Shown: one piece after another, positions 9,861-19,982 of the stretch | Position numbering within the stretch: the stretch's first letter is position 1 | How the letters are laid out: the number at the start of each line of letters is the position of its first letter | Assembly (NCBI RefSeq): GCF_000731795.2 | Contig: NZ_JGVK01000001.1 | Coordinates: 1-64,000 of the forward strand | Length of the DNA stretch: 64,000 nt | Direction: 5' to 3' | Source: Candidatus Photodesmus blepharonis | Lineage (GTDB): Bacteria; Pseudomonadota; Gammaproteobacteria; Enterobacterales; Vibrionaceae | Program-made: the position numbers and the translations under genes | The notes under the pieces: model-generated | The model's database searches: none | What the model saw: the letters and a program-made list of their open reading frames with translations, nothing else | What the model was told of the DNA's origin: nothing

Positions 9861-10183
9861 GCTAAATGACTACTAGGTTTGACTTAGGTTTTGACGTGTT
9901 CTTTTTCGTTATATAGAGTTCATATAATTAAGGCCAGAACACGGCTCTTATTTTAATCGTTTGAAAAAATTTGACGTTTATTTTTAATCTTTATTGTTTA
10001 AGTATTAATAATCTATTTTAAATTTAAAATTAATCTAATATAGTCTATTTTCGTCAATGATAGATAAAGTATCCTGAAAAAATATTGGTTTTTTAGTATT
10101 TGAGTAGCCGGAGGCAATGATTCAGTGAATAAATTAGACTTATAGAATGAGTAAGAAAAATACAAAAAGAAGCATGCAAAATA
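9861..10183. other. Intergenic region between rlmN and rodZ
   Basis: A 323 bp AT-rich gap without a convincing gene. In vibrios pilF (type IV pilus biogenesis) lies between rlmN and rodZ; no pilF-like coding segment is recognisable. A TTGACG at 9891-9896 followed at 17 bp by tagagt is a weak promoter candidate reading toward rodZ. Confidence 0.5.
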
Positions 10184-11020
10184 ATGAGTAATGAGCAAGT
10201 AGTTGTAAGCGAAGAACAAAAAAAAGTGAGACCTGGAACTTTACTAAAAGTACGTCGTAAAGAGCTTGGATTATCTCAAAAACAAATTGCTGATCGCTTG
10301 CGGTTGCGTTTATCTGTTATTAAAAATATTGAAGAAAATAATTTTAACTTTGGTCAGGTGTTCACTTTTATTCGTGGTTACTTACGTTCTTATTCTAAAG
10401 TTGTAGGGTTGAATGAATCTCTTGTATTGAACGCTTTAGATGATTGTACTGATATTAAATATCAAGAGTATGAAATGTTCAGTTTTTCGGAGAAAACTAG
10501 GCGAGAACGTCATGATACTCGGATCATGAGTCTTACGTGGGGAATATCTATTGTCGTTATTAGCATTTCAGTTTTTTGGTGGTGGCAAAATCAACAAGAT
10601 GATAAAGATAAACCCATCAGCATTAGCAAAAATGGAGAACTCGCACTACAGAAGGTTGATGAGAATTTAAATTCTACTAAAAATCTGGAACTACTTTCTC
10701 AGGTTCTTTCTGATGGAACTATTCCTTCTTATTCAATCGAAAACACTACGATTAAAGAGGTTCCTATAATTTCTGAATACGATGAAGAAGCACTTATTGT
10801 ATCTTTTCAAAAAGATTGCTGGATTCAAATAAAAGATTCTCAGAACAAAGTGTTATCAACAGGTGTTAAAAAAGCTGGACAAAGGTTGGAAATAATTGGA
10901 TCCCTACCATTTAGTGTTGTTTTAGGTGTACCAGAAGGCGTTTCTATGACATTTGCAAATGAATCTATTGACTTGTCAAAGTACGCTGTGGGTACTGTTG
11001 CTCGTTTTACTCTACCTTAG
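10184..11020 (+). CDS. rodZ: RodZ, cytoskeletal membrane protein of the elongasome
   Basis: Links cytoplasmic MreB to the periplasmic wall-elongation machinery (RodA and PBP2, both encoded later in the window). An N-terminal helix-turn-helix domain (LLKVRRKELGLSQKQIADRL, about 20-90) is followed by a single transmembrane helix near 115-134 and a periplasmic beta domain ending GTVARFTLP. At 278 residues it is clearly shorter than E. coli RodZ (337); the missing part is mainly the periplasmic linker. It starts a probable rodZ-ispG-hisS-yfgM-bamB-der cluster. Confidence 0.93.
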   Translation: MSNEQVVVSEEQKKVRPGTLLKVRRKELGLSQKQIADRLRLRLSVIKNIEENNFNFGQVFTFIRGYLRSYSKVVGLNESLVLNALDDCTDIKYQEYEMFSFSEKTRRERHDTRIMSLTWGISIVVISISVFWWWQNQQDDKDKPISISKNGELALQKVDENLNSTKNLELLSQVLSDGTIPSYSIENTTIKEVPIISEYDEEALIVSFQKDCWIQIKDSQNKVLSTGVKKAGQRLEIIGSLPFSVVLGVPEGVSMTFANESIDLSKYAVGTVARFTLP

Positions 11021-11031
11021 AAACTTAAATT

Positions 11032-12159
11032 ATGTTGCAATATAACCCGTGTATTAAACGTCGTCCATCGAGGCGCATTTATATTGGTAGTGTTCCAATT
11101 GGTGATAATGCTCCCATTGCAGTACAGTCTATGACCAATACAAAAACTACAGATGTTGATGCAACTATTTCTCAAATTTGTGCTTTAGAAAAAGCTGGTG
11201 CAGATATTGTTCGTGTTTCTATACCTACAATGAATGCGGCTGAGGCTTTTAGAACAATTAAGCAAAAAGTTTCTATTCCATTGGTTGCTGATATTCATTT
11301 TGATTATCGTATTGCTCTTAAAGCATCGCAATATGGTGCGGATTGCTTACGTATTAATCCTGGTAATATTGGCAATGAAAGACGTATTCGCTCTGTTGTC
11401 GATTGTGCTCGCGATAAAAATATTCCGATCCGAATTGGCGTAAATGGAGGTTCGCTTGAAAAAGATATCTACCTGAAGTATGGAAAGCTAACACCATCTG
11501 CTTTAATTGAATCAGCAATGAGGCATGTTGATATGCTTGATCGTTTTGATTTTAATCAATTTAAGGTCAGTGTAAAAGCGTCCAATGTTTTTTTAGCTAT
11601 TGATTCATACCGTTTATTAGCGAAGGAAATAGATCAACCGCTGCATTTAGGGATTACGGAAGCTGGTGGGTTGCGTGCTGGTACTGTAAAATCTTCCGTT
11701 GGTTTAGGTATACTGCTTGCTGAAGGAATCGGTGACACCTTGCGTATTTCATTAGCGGCGGATCCTGTTGAAGAGATAAAAGTTGGTTTTGATATCCTAA
11801 AATCATTACATATTCGTTCACGTGGTATTAATTTTATCGCCTGTCCAGGTTGTTCTCGTCAAGAATTTGACGTAGTTAAAACGGTTAGTGCGTTGGAGCG
11901 TCGTCTTGAAGATATTATCACTTCGATGCATGTTTCTATTATTGGCTGCGTAGTTAATGGTCCAGGTGAAGCACAAATCTCGCATTTAGGAATAGTAGGC
12001 AACAGTAAAAAGAGCGCTTTTTACGAGGATGGAAAACATCAACGAGAGCGCTTGGATAATAGCGATCTTGTCGATAAGTTAGAAGAGAAGATCCGTATTA
12101 AAGCTTTAATGCTTGATCAGAATAACCGCATCAATATAAATCAGATCGAATCCAGTTAA
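11032..12159 (+). CDS. ispG: IspG, 4-hydroxy-3-methylbut-2-enyl diphosphate synthase
   Basis: A [4Fe-4S] enzyme of the MEP isoprenoid pathway, converting MEcPP to HMBPP. The cluster ligands Cys271, Cys274, Cys306 and Glu313 are seen in ACPGCSR and GCVVNGPGE, matching the E. coli pattern shifted by one. The TIM-barrel part opens with [15 protein letters not shown]. Length is 375 residues against 372. Eleven bp separate it from rodZ. Dxs and IspA, elsewhere in this window, belong to the same route. Confidence 0.97.
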   Translation: MLQYNPCIKRRPSRRIYIGSVPIGDNAPIAVQSMTNTKTTDVDATISQICALEKAGADIVRVSIPTMNAAEAFRTIKQKVSIPLVADIHFDYRIALKASQYGADCLRINPGNIGNERRIRSVVDCARDKNIPIRIGVNGGSLEKDIYLKYGKLTPSALIESAMRHVDMLDRFDFNQFKVSVKASNVFLAIDSYRLLAKEIDQPLHLGITEAGGLRAGTVKSSVGLGILLAEGIGDTLRISLAADPVEEIKVGFDILKSLHIRSRGINFIACPGCSRQEFDVVKTVSALERRLEDIITSMHVSIIGCVVNGPGEAQISHLGIVGNSKKSAFYEDGKHQRERLDNSDLVDKLEEKIRIKALMLDQNNRININQIESS

Positions 12160-12183
12160 TTAAATTATATTACGGTAAGTATT

Positions 12184-13455
12184 GTGGAAAAAATTATCCA
12201 AGCGGTTCGAGGTATGAGTGATTGTCTTCCAGAAGAATGCCCCCTTTGGCGAAAAGTGGAAGATGTAATTAAAAATATAATTGGTACCTATGGCTATAGC
12301 GAAGTGCGTATACCAATAGTTGAGAGAACGCATTTATTCAGACGCGCTATCGGTGAAGTTACTGATGTAGTTGAAAAAGAAATGTATTCTTTTAGAGATT
12401 TGAACAGTGAAAATTTAACTTTACGTCCTGAAGGTACTGCTGGTTGCGTGCGAGCCGCTATAGAGAACAGTTTATTATATAATCAGGAACAGCGATTATG
12501 GTACATTGGACCGATGTTTCGTTATGAGCGTCCGCAAAAGGGTCGTTATCGTCAATTTCATCAATTTGGTGTTGAGGTATTTGGTCTAAATGGTCCTAAT
12601 ATTGATGCTGAATTGATTATGATATCTGCGCATATTTGGCGTGAGTTGGGTATTGATAAGCATGTGCGTTTAGAAGTGAATTCTATCGGTTCTTTAGAAG
12701 TGCGTAAGAAACACAGGATCGCATTAGTTTCATATTTTAAAAGACATGTTGATATGTTAGACGAGGACTGTAAACGTCGTTTGCACACTAATCCGCTACG
12801 TATTTTTGATACTAAAAATACTGATGTTCAAAAAATTTTAGGTGATGCTCCTTGTCTTTCTGAATATTTAGATGAAGGTTCTAAACAACATCTTATTGGT
12901 TTATGTAAATTTCTAGATGCAGCAGGTATTGCATATACAGTTAATGAACGTTTAGTTCGCGGATTGAATTACTATAATCGTACTGTCTTTGAGTGGATAA
13001 CTGATACCTTAGGTTCGCAAGGTACTCTTTGTGGTGGTGGTCGTTACGATAACTTAGTTGAGCAACTTGGAGGTAAATCGACATGTGCTGTGGGCTTTGC
13101 TATGGGACTTGAGCGTCTAATTTTAATGTTAAAGAAGCTGGAGTTGACTCAGGTTTGTCCTAGTGTTGATGTGTATATCGTAACTATTGGTGAAGATTCT
13201 ATGGTAGTAAGTATGCAGCTGGCTGTACAGCTGCGTAAAGAATTACCAGCTCTTCGAATAATGAATCATTTTAGTGGTGGTAGTTTTAAGAAACAGTTGA
13301 AACGTGCAGACAAAGTTGGTGCAACTATTGCCCTTATTCTTGGCGAAGAAGAAATAAAAAAAGAAACAGTAGTAGTAAAGGATCTTATTAATGGTGCACA
13401 AAATATATATTCTCAAAGCGAAGTAGCAAAGTACTTGGCTAAGTTAAGTCGGTAA
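12184..13455 (+). CDS. hisS: HisS, histidyl-tRNA synthetase
   Basis: A class II aminoacyl-tRNA synthetase charging tRNA-His. It starts at GTG 12184 with [16 protein letters not shown], as in the family. Motif 2 is [19 protein letters not shown], the histidine-A motifs [15 protein letters not shown] and [14 protein letters not shown] are intact, and motif 3 is GFAMGLERL. The C-terminal anticodon-binding domain follows. Length is 423 residues (E. coli 424). The ispG-hisS neighbourhood is conserved. Confidence 0.97.
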   Translation: MEKIIQAVRGMSDCLPEECPLWRKVEDVIKNIIGTYGYSEVRIPIVERTHLFRRAIGEVTDVVEKEMYSFRDLNSENLTLRPEGTAGCVRAAIENSLLYNQEQRLWYIGPMFRYERPQKGRYRQFHQFGVEVFGLNGPNIDAELIMISAHIWRELGIDKHVRLEVNSIGSLEVRKKHRIALVSYFKRHVDMLDEDCKRRLHTNPLRIFDTKNTDVQKILGDAPCLSEYLDEGSKQHLIGLCKFLDAAGIAYTVNERLVRGLNYYNRTVFEWITDTLGSQGTLCGGGRYDNLVEQLGGKSTCAVGFAMGLERLILMLKKLELTQVCPSVDVYIVTIGEDSMVVSMQLAVQLRKELPALRIMNHFSGGSFKKQLKRADKVGATIALILGEEEIKKETVVVKDLINGAQNIYSQSEVAKYLAKLSR

Positions 13456-13496
13456 GTATAAATCCTAAAGTGCTTGTTTAAGAGGTATAGAAGACG

Positions 13497-14111
13497 GTGG
13501 ATCTTGACAATTGTCGGGGAAAAAATATTGAAGTAATCAAGTATTTTTTGAAAAAATATAGAAAAATAGTGTTTTTTAGCCTGATAGTTATTCTAGGTGT
13601 TTTATTTAGTTGGTTTATTTATCTAGATTCAGCACGTATGGAACAAAAAAATATTTCTAAAGCATATATGAACGTGATTACTTTACCAGAACCTTTAAAT
13701 GCGAACGCAGAGACAAAAATCAAAAGTTTTATTCATGCTAATAAAAATTCTGAATACTCAGTGTTAGCGGCACTTAAATCAGCTAAGTTGCAAATTGAAG
13801 CACTTAATCTACCTAAGGCGTTATCAGAATTGCAGTGGGCAAAGGCTAATACTAGAGATTCATTATTAAAATCAATAATTTCATATCGTCTTGCTCGTAT
13901 TCAAACTGAACAGAGGAATTTTGATTCTGCTATTATGGAGTTAGAAAACATTAAAGATATTAGTTGGAAAAGTCGAGTGAAAGAGCTTCATGGCGATATT
14001 TTTTTAGGTAAAGGTGATAGAGGGGCTGCCTATGAAATGTATAGAAAAGCTCAAAGTCTAGGGGGTATGAATCCAATTTTAAAAATGAAGTTAGATGATT
14101 TAGCGAAGTAA
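13497..14111 (+). CDS. yfgM: YfgM-family membrane-anchored TPR protein
   Basis: An inner-membrane protein with a short cytoplasmic N-terminus, one transmembrane helix (about 27-43, VFFSLIVILGVLFSWFIYL) and a periplasmic helical-repeat domain. E. coli YfgM works with the chaperone PpiD at the Sec translocon. Length is 204 residues (E. coli 206). Translation starts at GTG 13497. The hisS-yfgM-bamB-der order identifies it as much as its sequence, which is less conserved than that of its neighbours. Confidence 0.88.
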   Translation: MDLDNCRGKNIEVIKYFLKKYRKIVFFSLIVILGVLFSWFIYLDSARMEQKNISKAYMNVITLPEPLNANAETKIKSFIHANKNSEYSVLAALKSAKLQIEALNLPKALSELQWAKANTRDSLLKSIISYRLARIQTEQRNFDSAIMELENIKDISWKSRVKELHGDIFLGKGDRGAAYEMYRKAQSLGGMNPILKMKLDDLAK

Positions 14112-14123
14112 GGGTATTCGTTG

Positions 14124-15269
14124 ATGAGAAAATTGTTTAGCAATGAGCTGATCTTCGTAGTTTTCCTTCAAGTAATTGTGGGATGTGCTGGCACAGAGGG
14201 TACATTTGTTCCAAAAGTACAAAGTAGCTTTATCCCAATTGAGGAATGGACAGTTTCTGTTGGTCAGGGTGTAGGGCATCACTTTTCTAAATTAACCCCT
14301 AAGTATGCTTATGGTAAAATTTACGTTGCAAGTCGGTCGGGTTTGATCAAAGCGTTAAACCCTGAAGATGGTGCTACATTGTGGGAAAATAATCTTGAGA
14401 GAGATATTTCAGCACGTCTATCTGGTGGTATTAGCGCGGCATACAGTAAATTATTTATCGGTACTGAAAATGGTCAGCTGATAGCATTAGATGTAGAATG
14501 CGGTAAATTGATCTGGTTTACTGATGTTGGTGGTGAAGTGTTATCTAGTCCTGTAACTGATAGTAATATGGTTATAGTAAATACGAACAGAGGCGCTTTA
14601 GTTGCACTAGAGCAAGATAGTGGTAAAAAAAAGTGGACAGTTCAGACTGATGTTCCAAGTTTAACTTTGCGCGGAGATAGTACTCCAGTGGCTATTTGGG
14701 GAACTGTCTTTTGGGGAACTGCTGATGGTTATTTAGCAGCGGCTACGCTTGAACAAGGGGAGTTAATCTGGAGGAAAATTGTCAGTTTGCCTCAGGGAGG
14801 TACAGAAATTAGCCGTCTTGTAGATGTAGATTCATTACCATTAGTTTTGGGCAACAATTTATTTGCAGTTGGTATCAACGGAAAGTTGGTTGCTGTTGAT
14901 TTATATTCTGGACAGCTGATCTGGAAACGCACTTACTCTTCTGCGATTGATTTAGTGAGCGATGGTAGCCGAATATTTATTGTAACGGATATAGATCGCC
15001 TGGTGGCGGTCGATCCTCAAAGCGGGGCAGAGATTTGGAAAAATCATCAACTAAGTAATCGTTTGTTGACATCTCCTAAAATTATTAACGGATATCTCGT
15101 TGTTGGTGATAATGAAGGATATTTACATTGGATCGATCGGAAAAATGGTGAATTAATTGCTCAACAGATGGTTGATGACAGTGGTTTCGCAGTAGGGCCG
15201 ATTGAAATTCCTGGTGGTTATGTGCTGATTACTCGTAATGGGAACTTAAAGAAATTGGCGATTAACTAA
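14124..15269 (+). CDS. bamB: BamB, outer-membrane assembly lipoprotein
   Basis: A beta-propeller lipoprotein of the BAM complex, which inserts beta-barrel proteins into the outer membrane. The signal peptide MRKLFSNELIFVVFLQ ends in the lipobox IVGC, with Cys21 as the modified residue. Repeats of the PQQ-propeller type follow (ALNPEDGATLWE, ALDVECGKLIWF, AVDLYSGQLIWKR, AVDPQSGAEIWK). ATG 14124 is preferred over the in-frame TTG at 14121. Its acylation is affected by the decay of lnt at the right end of the window. Confidence 0.95.
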   Translation: MRKLFSNELIFVVFLQVIVGCAGTEGTFVPKVQSSFIPIEEWTVSVGQGVGHHFSKLTPKYAYGKIYVASRSGLIKALNPEDGATLWENNLERDISARLSGGISAAYSKLFIGTENGQLIALDVECGKLIWFTDVGGEVLSSPVTDSNMVIVNTNRGALVALEQDSGKKKWTVQTDVPSLTLRGDSTPVAIWGTVFWGTADGYLAAATLEQGELIWRKIVSLPQGGTEISRLVDVDSLPLVLGNNLFAVGINGKLVAVDLYSGQLIWKRTYSSAIDLVSDGSRIFIVTDIDRLVAVDPQSGAEIWKNHQLSNRLLTSPKIINGYLVVGDNEGYLHWIDRKNGELIAQQMVDDSGFAVGPIEIPGGYVLITRNGNLKKLAIN

Positions 15270-15394
15270 TAAATTTTTTTCTGTCTATCCTCGAATAAAG
15301 AAAGTGGGGGAGAGAGCTTTAAAAAATTAAAGTTTAATTTTATGATCAAATAGGAGTGATCGTTAGTTAACGCGGAAAATTATAGAGGTTTTGT

Positions 15395-16735
15395 ATGGTA
15401 CCTGTTGTGGCTCTTGTTGGACGTTCAAACGTAGGTAAATCTACTCTATTCAACCGATTGACTAATACTCGCGATGCATTAGTTGCTGATTTTCCAGGTT
15501 TGACACGTGATCGTCAGTATGGTCGAGCTGAGTTTGGCGAACATAGATTTATTGTAGTTGATACTGGAGGTGTTGATAGCAAAGGAAGTATGGAAACTAA
15601 AATCGCAGAGCAATCATTTATTGCAATAAATGAAGCTGATATTGTACTTTTCATGGTAGATGTGCGTTCAGGTTTGATGGTAGAAGATAAAGAAATTTTG
15701 CAGCGTTTGCGTCGTATCGGAAAAAGAGTGATGCTTGTGGCAAACAAAGTAGATGGTGTGAATGTTGAGGTAGCAATAACAGAGTTTTGTCAATTGGGTC
15801 TTCAGAATATATACCCAATTTCTGCTAGTCAATCTCATGGTATAGAAAAACTTGTTGATTCTCTCTCAAGTCTATTTATTAAAGAGTGCCAAGAGAGTCA
15901 GCTTGAAAACTTACAACAAGATCAGCCAATAAAGCTGGCTGTTATTGGTCGTCCCAATGTAGGTAAATCAACTTTGATAAATCGTATTTTAGGAGAAGAT
16001 CGTGTAGTTGTTTGCGACTTACCAGGAACCACAAGAGATTCTATCTATATCCCAATGTGCTATAATGGATGTAAGTATATTTTGATAGATACTGCTGGTG
16101 TACGTCGTCGTAAGTGTGTCAATGAGATAGTTGAAAGGTTTTCAGTAATTAAGACACTGAAAGCAGTTGAAAGTGCTAATGTTGTTTTGTTTATTATTGA
16201 TGCTTATGAGAGCATTTCCGATCAGGACTTAAGTCTACTTGGTTTTACGTTGAATACTGGTTGTTCAATTGTGATCGTTATGAACAAATGGGATACTTTG
16301 AATACTGATATGAAGAAGCATGTTAAAAGAGAGCTCGAACGTCGTTTACGCTTCGTTAATTTTGTTCGTATTCACTTTATTTCAGCGTTACACCGAACAG
16401 GACTCACAAGCTTATTTAAATCCGTGCGAGAGGCTTATGAAGTAGCAACGACTCGTGTTGGAACTGCATCGTTGACTCGCATTATGAAAATGGCAATTGA
16501 TAATCATCGATTGCCTATGGTACGTGGTCGTCGTGTAAAACTAAAATATGCACATGCTGGCGGTTATAATCCACCAATTATAGTAATTCATGGTAATTTA
16601 GTTGATACTATACCGTTATCATATAAGCGATACCTAATGAATTATTATCGTAAGTCATTGAATATTGTAGGTACGCCAATTCGTGTTCAATTCAAAAATA
16701 GTAAAAACCCATTTAATGTTAGAGCAAGTAAGTAG
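15395..16735 (+). CDS. der: Der, tandem-domain ribosome assembly GTPase
   Basis: An essential GTPase for 50S ribosome biogenesis, with two G domains and a C-terminal KH-like domain. The first P-loop is GRSNVGKS (GRPNVGKS in E. coli) with DTGG and NKVD; the second is GRPNVGKS with DTAGVRRR and NKWD. The KH-like part includes [18 protein letters not shown]. At 446 residues it is about 44 shorter than E. coli Der: the acidic linker between the G domains is nearly gone and the basic C-terminal tail is cut off after NPFNVRASK. Core motifs are intact. Confidence 0.96.
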   Translation: MVPVVALVGRSNVGKSTLFNRLTNTRDALVADFPGLTRDRQYGRAEFGEHRFIVVDTGGVDSKGSMETKIAEQSFIAINEADIVLFMVDVRSGLMVEDKEILQRLRRIGKRVMLVANKVDGVNVEVAITEFCQLGLQNIYPISASQSHGIEKLVDSLSSLFIKECQESQLENLQQDQPIKLAVIGRPNVGKSTLINRILGEDRVVVCDLPGTTRDSIYIPMCYNGCKYILIDTAGVRRRKCVNEIVERFSVIKTLKAVESANVVLFIIDAYESISDQDLSLLGFTLNTGCSIVIVMNKWDTLNTDMKKHVKRELERRLRFVNFVRIHFISALHRTGLTSLFKSVREAYEVATTRVGTASLTRIMKMAIDNHRLPMVRGRRVKLKYAHAGGYNPPIIVIHGNLVDTIPLSYKRYLMNYYRKSLNIVGTPIRVQFKNSKNPFNVRASK

Positions 16736-16845
16736 GAGGGAGACGTTGGAAAAGTACGAAAGATTTTATCGGAGCTAAGAAAAAAGCTGAATTAATTATT
16801 GTTTCAATTTCTTGTTTTTAAAGACTCAGTTTGTTTTTTTAAAAG

Positions 16846-18204
16846 TCAATTTACAGTTGATCTAATTTCTCCGTCTATCAGTTGTGTCCTCAGTTTGTCT
16901 CCTGTTTTTAAACTTTGCCAAGAGGTGACTACATCACCTTGTGCTGTTTGTGTAATTGAATAACCACGTCTTAGTGTTGCTAGAGGACTGAGTGCTTCCA
17001 ATTTTTCTAAAGTCAAAGACAGCTTATGCTGGATATTGAGCGACTTTTTATCCATGCTGCCCAGCAACCTTTGTACGGTACGAGTTAACCGAACTTTCTG
17101 TTGTTCAAGTTGTTTGCTCGGAGTATGTAGTTGTAAAAGGTACTGTCTATGTTTTATTTTTTGTTCACAGTAAGAAAGATATTGCTTAATGTAGTTCTCT
17201 AAACGATTTGTTAGGATATCTAGTTGTTGATTTTGTTTATGGATTTGATAATTCGGATGTTGTTTTTCAATCCGATGCGTGGATTGTGTTAACAGCTGCT
17301 TTTTAATCGATAGGTAGTGATGAATTGTATTTGACAATTTATGACATAAGTGAGCTAACATTTCATTTTTATTATCTTTGCTGGAACTGACTAACTCTGC
17401 TGCTGCAGAGGGAGTTGGAGCTCGCATATCAGCAACAAAGTCGGTGATCGTAATATCTGTTTCATGACCAACTGCACTGATTATTGGAATCTGGCTAGAA
17501 GCAATGATACGTGCCAAGGCTTCGTTATTAAAACACCATAAGTCTTCTAGGGAACCACCACCACGTCCAAGAATAATTAGATCGCACTCGTTACGTATAT
17601 TAGCCTGTTTGATCATTTTTCCTATTTGTATTTCTGCACCATTTCCTTGTACCATGGTAGGATAGATCACTATAGATAAGCTTGGATCACGACGCTTTAG
17701 TATATCAAGTATATCAAAGAGTGCAGCTCCAGTACTTGAAGTTACTACACCAATACATTTGGGATGCTTGGGAAAAGGTTTTTTATTGCTTTGGGCAAAA
17801 AGCCCTTCTTTCTCTAGCTTTATTTTTAATTCATAAAACTGCTGTTGTAATTGACCATAACCTTCTGGTTGCATATTTTCAATTATCAACTGATAATCTC
17901 CACGAGGTTCGTAAAGAGAAAGATGAGCTTTAACTAAAATTTGCTTGCCATTCTTAGGCTTGAAAGTAACACTTCGGTTATTTCCTTTGAACATAGCGCA
18001 CTTGACTTGAGCATTAGAGTCTTTGAGTGTAAAATACCAGTGACCGGATACTGGTATAGAAAAGTTTGATATTTCTCCTACCAACCAAACAGTTCCTATT
18101 TCTTCAATCAATGAGCGAACTTTAGAATTTAATTGCGAAACAGTGAAGATGTTTTTATTTTTTATCGCAGGCAGCACAAACTCGTTATCCTCAATAGATT
18201 TCAT
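16846..18204 (-). CDS. xseA: XseA, exodeoxyribonuclease VII large subunit
   Basis: The large subunit of a nuclease that trims single-stranded DNA. An N-terminal OB fold (FTVSQLNSKVRSLIEEI, VWLVGEISNF) is followed by the catalytic core with GVVTSSTGAALFDI, GRGGGSLEDLWCFN and SAVGHETDITITDFVADMRAPTPS split over the active site. A long coiled coil and the terminal RRGYSIT segment complete it. Length is 452 residues (E. coli 456). It converges on der and diverges from guaB. The small subunit xseB is at 40677-40922. Confidence 0.96.
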   Translation of the reverse strand: MKSIEDNEFVLPAIKNKNIFTVSQLNSKVRSLIEEIGTVWLVGEISNFSIPVSGHWYFTLKDSNAQVKCAMFKGNNRSVTFKPKNGKQILVKAHLSLYEPRGDYQLIIENMQPEGYGQLQQQFYELKIKLEKEGLFAQSNKKPFPKHPKCIGVVTSSTGAALFDILDILKRRDPSLSIVIYPTMVQGNGAEIQIGKMIKQANIRNECDLIILGRGGGSLEDLWCFNNEALARIIASSQIPIISAVGHETDITITDFVADMRAPTPSAAAELVSSSKDNKNEMLAHLCHKLSNTIHHYLSIKKQLLTQSTHRIEKQHPNYQIHKQNQQLDILTNRLENYIKQYLSYCEQKIKHRQYLLQLHTPSKQLEQQKVRLTRTVQRLLGSMDKKSLNIQHKLSLTLEKLEALSPLATLRRGYSITQTAQGDVVTSWQSLKTGDKLRTQLIDGEIRSTVN

Positions 18205-18291
18205 CTAAATGCGAAGGGGAATTCTCTAACATATGGCAATAAAACACAAATAAAAATTTAAAAAATTATAGCAAAGGAATCGTGCTGTATG

Positions 18292-18297
18292 TATAAT
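18292..18297 (+). promoter_or_regulatory. Candidate -10 box of the guaB promoter
   Basis: A perfect TATAAT lies 44 bp before the guaB start in the xseA-guaB divergent region. The -35 at 17 bp (tagcaa) is poor, so the promoter would need an activator or could be coincidental in this AT-rich DNA. Confidence 0.35.
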
Positions 18298-18341
18298 CAA
18301 TGTGAAGTTTTAAACGGCAGCTTTGTTGTGGGATGTTGCAA

Positions 18342-19805
18342 ATGCTAAGAATCGTAAAAGAAGCCTTGACTTTTGATGATGTTTTACTTGTCCCAGCGCG
18401 ATCTGCTGTTCTTCCAGTTTCTGCTGATCTTCGAACGCAGCTTACTCAAAACATCTTGTTAAATATTCCTATAATTTCGGCCTCGATGGATACCGTTACA
18501 GAGGCGCGCTTAGCGATTGCGCTTGCTCAAGAAGGTGGTATCGGTTTCATTCATAAGAATATGTCAATTGAACGCCAAGCAGAACAGGTTCATTTGGTGA
18601 AAATTTTTGAGGCTGGTATGGTATCTTCTCCTGTAACTGTACCTCCGAATGCCACAGTTGGAGACGTTATAGCCTTAACCAAAAGACATGGTTTTGCAGG
18701 TTTTCCCGTTGTCACTAAAAACAATGAGTTGGTTGGTATTATAACTGGTCGTGATACTCGTTTTATTACTGATCTTTCTAAGAAAGTAGAAGCAGTTATG
18801 ACACCTAAAAAATCTTTAGTAGCCGTCAAAGAAGGCGCGTCTCGAAAAAATGTTGAAGAAAAAATGCATAGTGCGCGCGTAGAGAAAGTTTTAGTGGTCA
18901 ATGGTAAATTTCAACTAACTGGTATGATAACAGCGAAAGACTTTCATAAAGCAGAACGTAAACCAAATGCCTGCAAGGATTCGCAAGGTTGTCTGCGTGT
19001 TGGTGCAGCAGTTAGCGCAAGTATAGGTAATGAAGAGCGTGTTGAGGCGTTAGTTGCGGCAGGTGTTGATGTGTTATTAATCGATTCTTCACATGGGCAT
19101 TCTGAAGGTGTTTTGAACTGTATTCGCGAAATACGTGTTGCCTACCCAAATTTGGATATTATCGGTGGTAATGTTGCGACAGCTTCTGGTACTAAGGCGT
19201 TGATTGACGCAGGTGTAAATGCAGTAAAAGTTGGTATCGGACCTGGTTCCATTTGTACTACTCGAATTGTGACTGGTGTTGGAATCCCTCAAATTACAGC
19301 TATTTCTGATGCCGCATCAGTAGCTGATGAATATGGTGTGCCTATTATAGCAGATGGTGGTGTTCGATTTTCTGGAGATCTTTGCAAAGCGATAGTGGCA
19401 GGTGCATCATCTGTAATGGTGGGTTCAATGTTTGCTGGTACTGAAGAGGCTCCAGGAGAAATTACTCTATATCAAGGTCGGTCTTACAAGGTATATCGGG
19501 GTATGGGATCACTAGGTGCTATGTCTCAGGGTTCTTCAGATCGTTATTTTCAGTCTAGTAACTTAACTGAGAAGCTCGTTCCGGAAGGTATTGAAGGTCG
19601 TATCGCTTACAAAGGTCATTTAAAAGAAATAGTTTATCAGCAAATGGGGGGGCTTCGTTCGAGTATGGGTTTAACAGGTTCTGCTACCATTGAAGAGATG
19701 CGTACTAAAGTTGAATTTGTTCGAATTTCGGGTGCAGGTATGGAAGAATCGCATGTACATGACGTTCAAATCACAAAAGAAGCGCCTAACTATCGCTTGG
19801 GCTAA
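18342..19805 (+). CDS. guaB: GuaB, IMP dehydrogenase
   Basis: Catalyses the NAD-dependent conversion of IMP to XMP, the committed step to GMP. ATG 18342 gives [18 protein letters not shown], the family start; an in-frame ATG at 18333 adds three unneeded residues. Two CBS domains (about 95-205) interrupt the TIM barrel. The catalytic cysteine is in GPGSICTTR near residue 304, and the flap contains GMGSLGAM. Length is 487 residues (E. coli 488). guaA lies 177 bp downstream, so guaBA synteny is kept, perhaps with its own promoter. Confidence 0.97.
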   Translation: MLRIVKEALTFDDVLLVPARSAVLPVSADLRTQLTQNILLNIPIISASMDTVTEARLAIALAQEGGIGFIHKNMSIERQAEQVHLVKIFEAGMVSSPVTVPPNATVGDVIALTKRHGFAGFPVVTKNNELVGIITGRDTRFITDLSKKVEAVMTPKKSLVAVKEGASRKNVEEKMHSARVEKVLVVNGKFQLTGMITAKDFHKAERKPNACKDSQGCLRVGAAVSASIGNEERVEALVAAGVDVLLIDSSHGHSEGVLNCIREIRVAYPNLDIIGGNVATASGTKALIDAGVNAVKVGIGPGSICTTRIVTGVGIPQITAISDAASVADEYGVPIIADGGVRFSGDLCKAIVAGASSVMVGSMFAGTEEAPGEITLYQGRSYKVYRGMGSLGAMSQGSSDRYFQSSNLTEKLVPEGIEGRIAYKGHLKEIVYQQMGGLRSSMGLTGSATIEEMRTKVEFVRISGAGMEESHVHDVQITKEAPNYRLG

Positions 19806-19982
19806 TAATTTTTGGTAGATTACGGTTTGTTTTGCTTATTGAAGTGCAATTTTTTGATACGTCAACACTTAATTTTAATTTAATATATTAAGATATTAGC
19901 CAAATGCTCTTAATTTCTTGAATATTTAATTAAAAGAAGAGAGAATGCTCTTAGTTCCATCTGCCTGGATAAACTTTTTAAA

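Noticed and set aside
9930-9960. Possible terminator after rlmN
   Set aside because: The gcc...ggc pairing around ggccagaacacggc is too short and lacks a following U-tract.
19832-19855. Terminator after guaB
   Set aside because: TTGC/GCAA stem followed by six T residues, but the stem is four base pairs with a bulge, too weak to claim.
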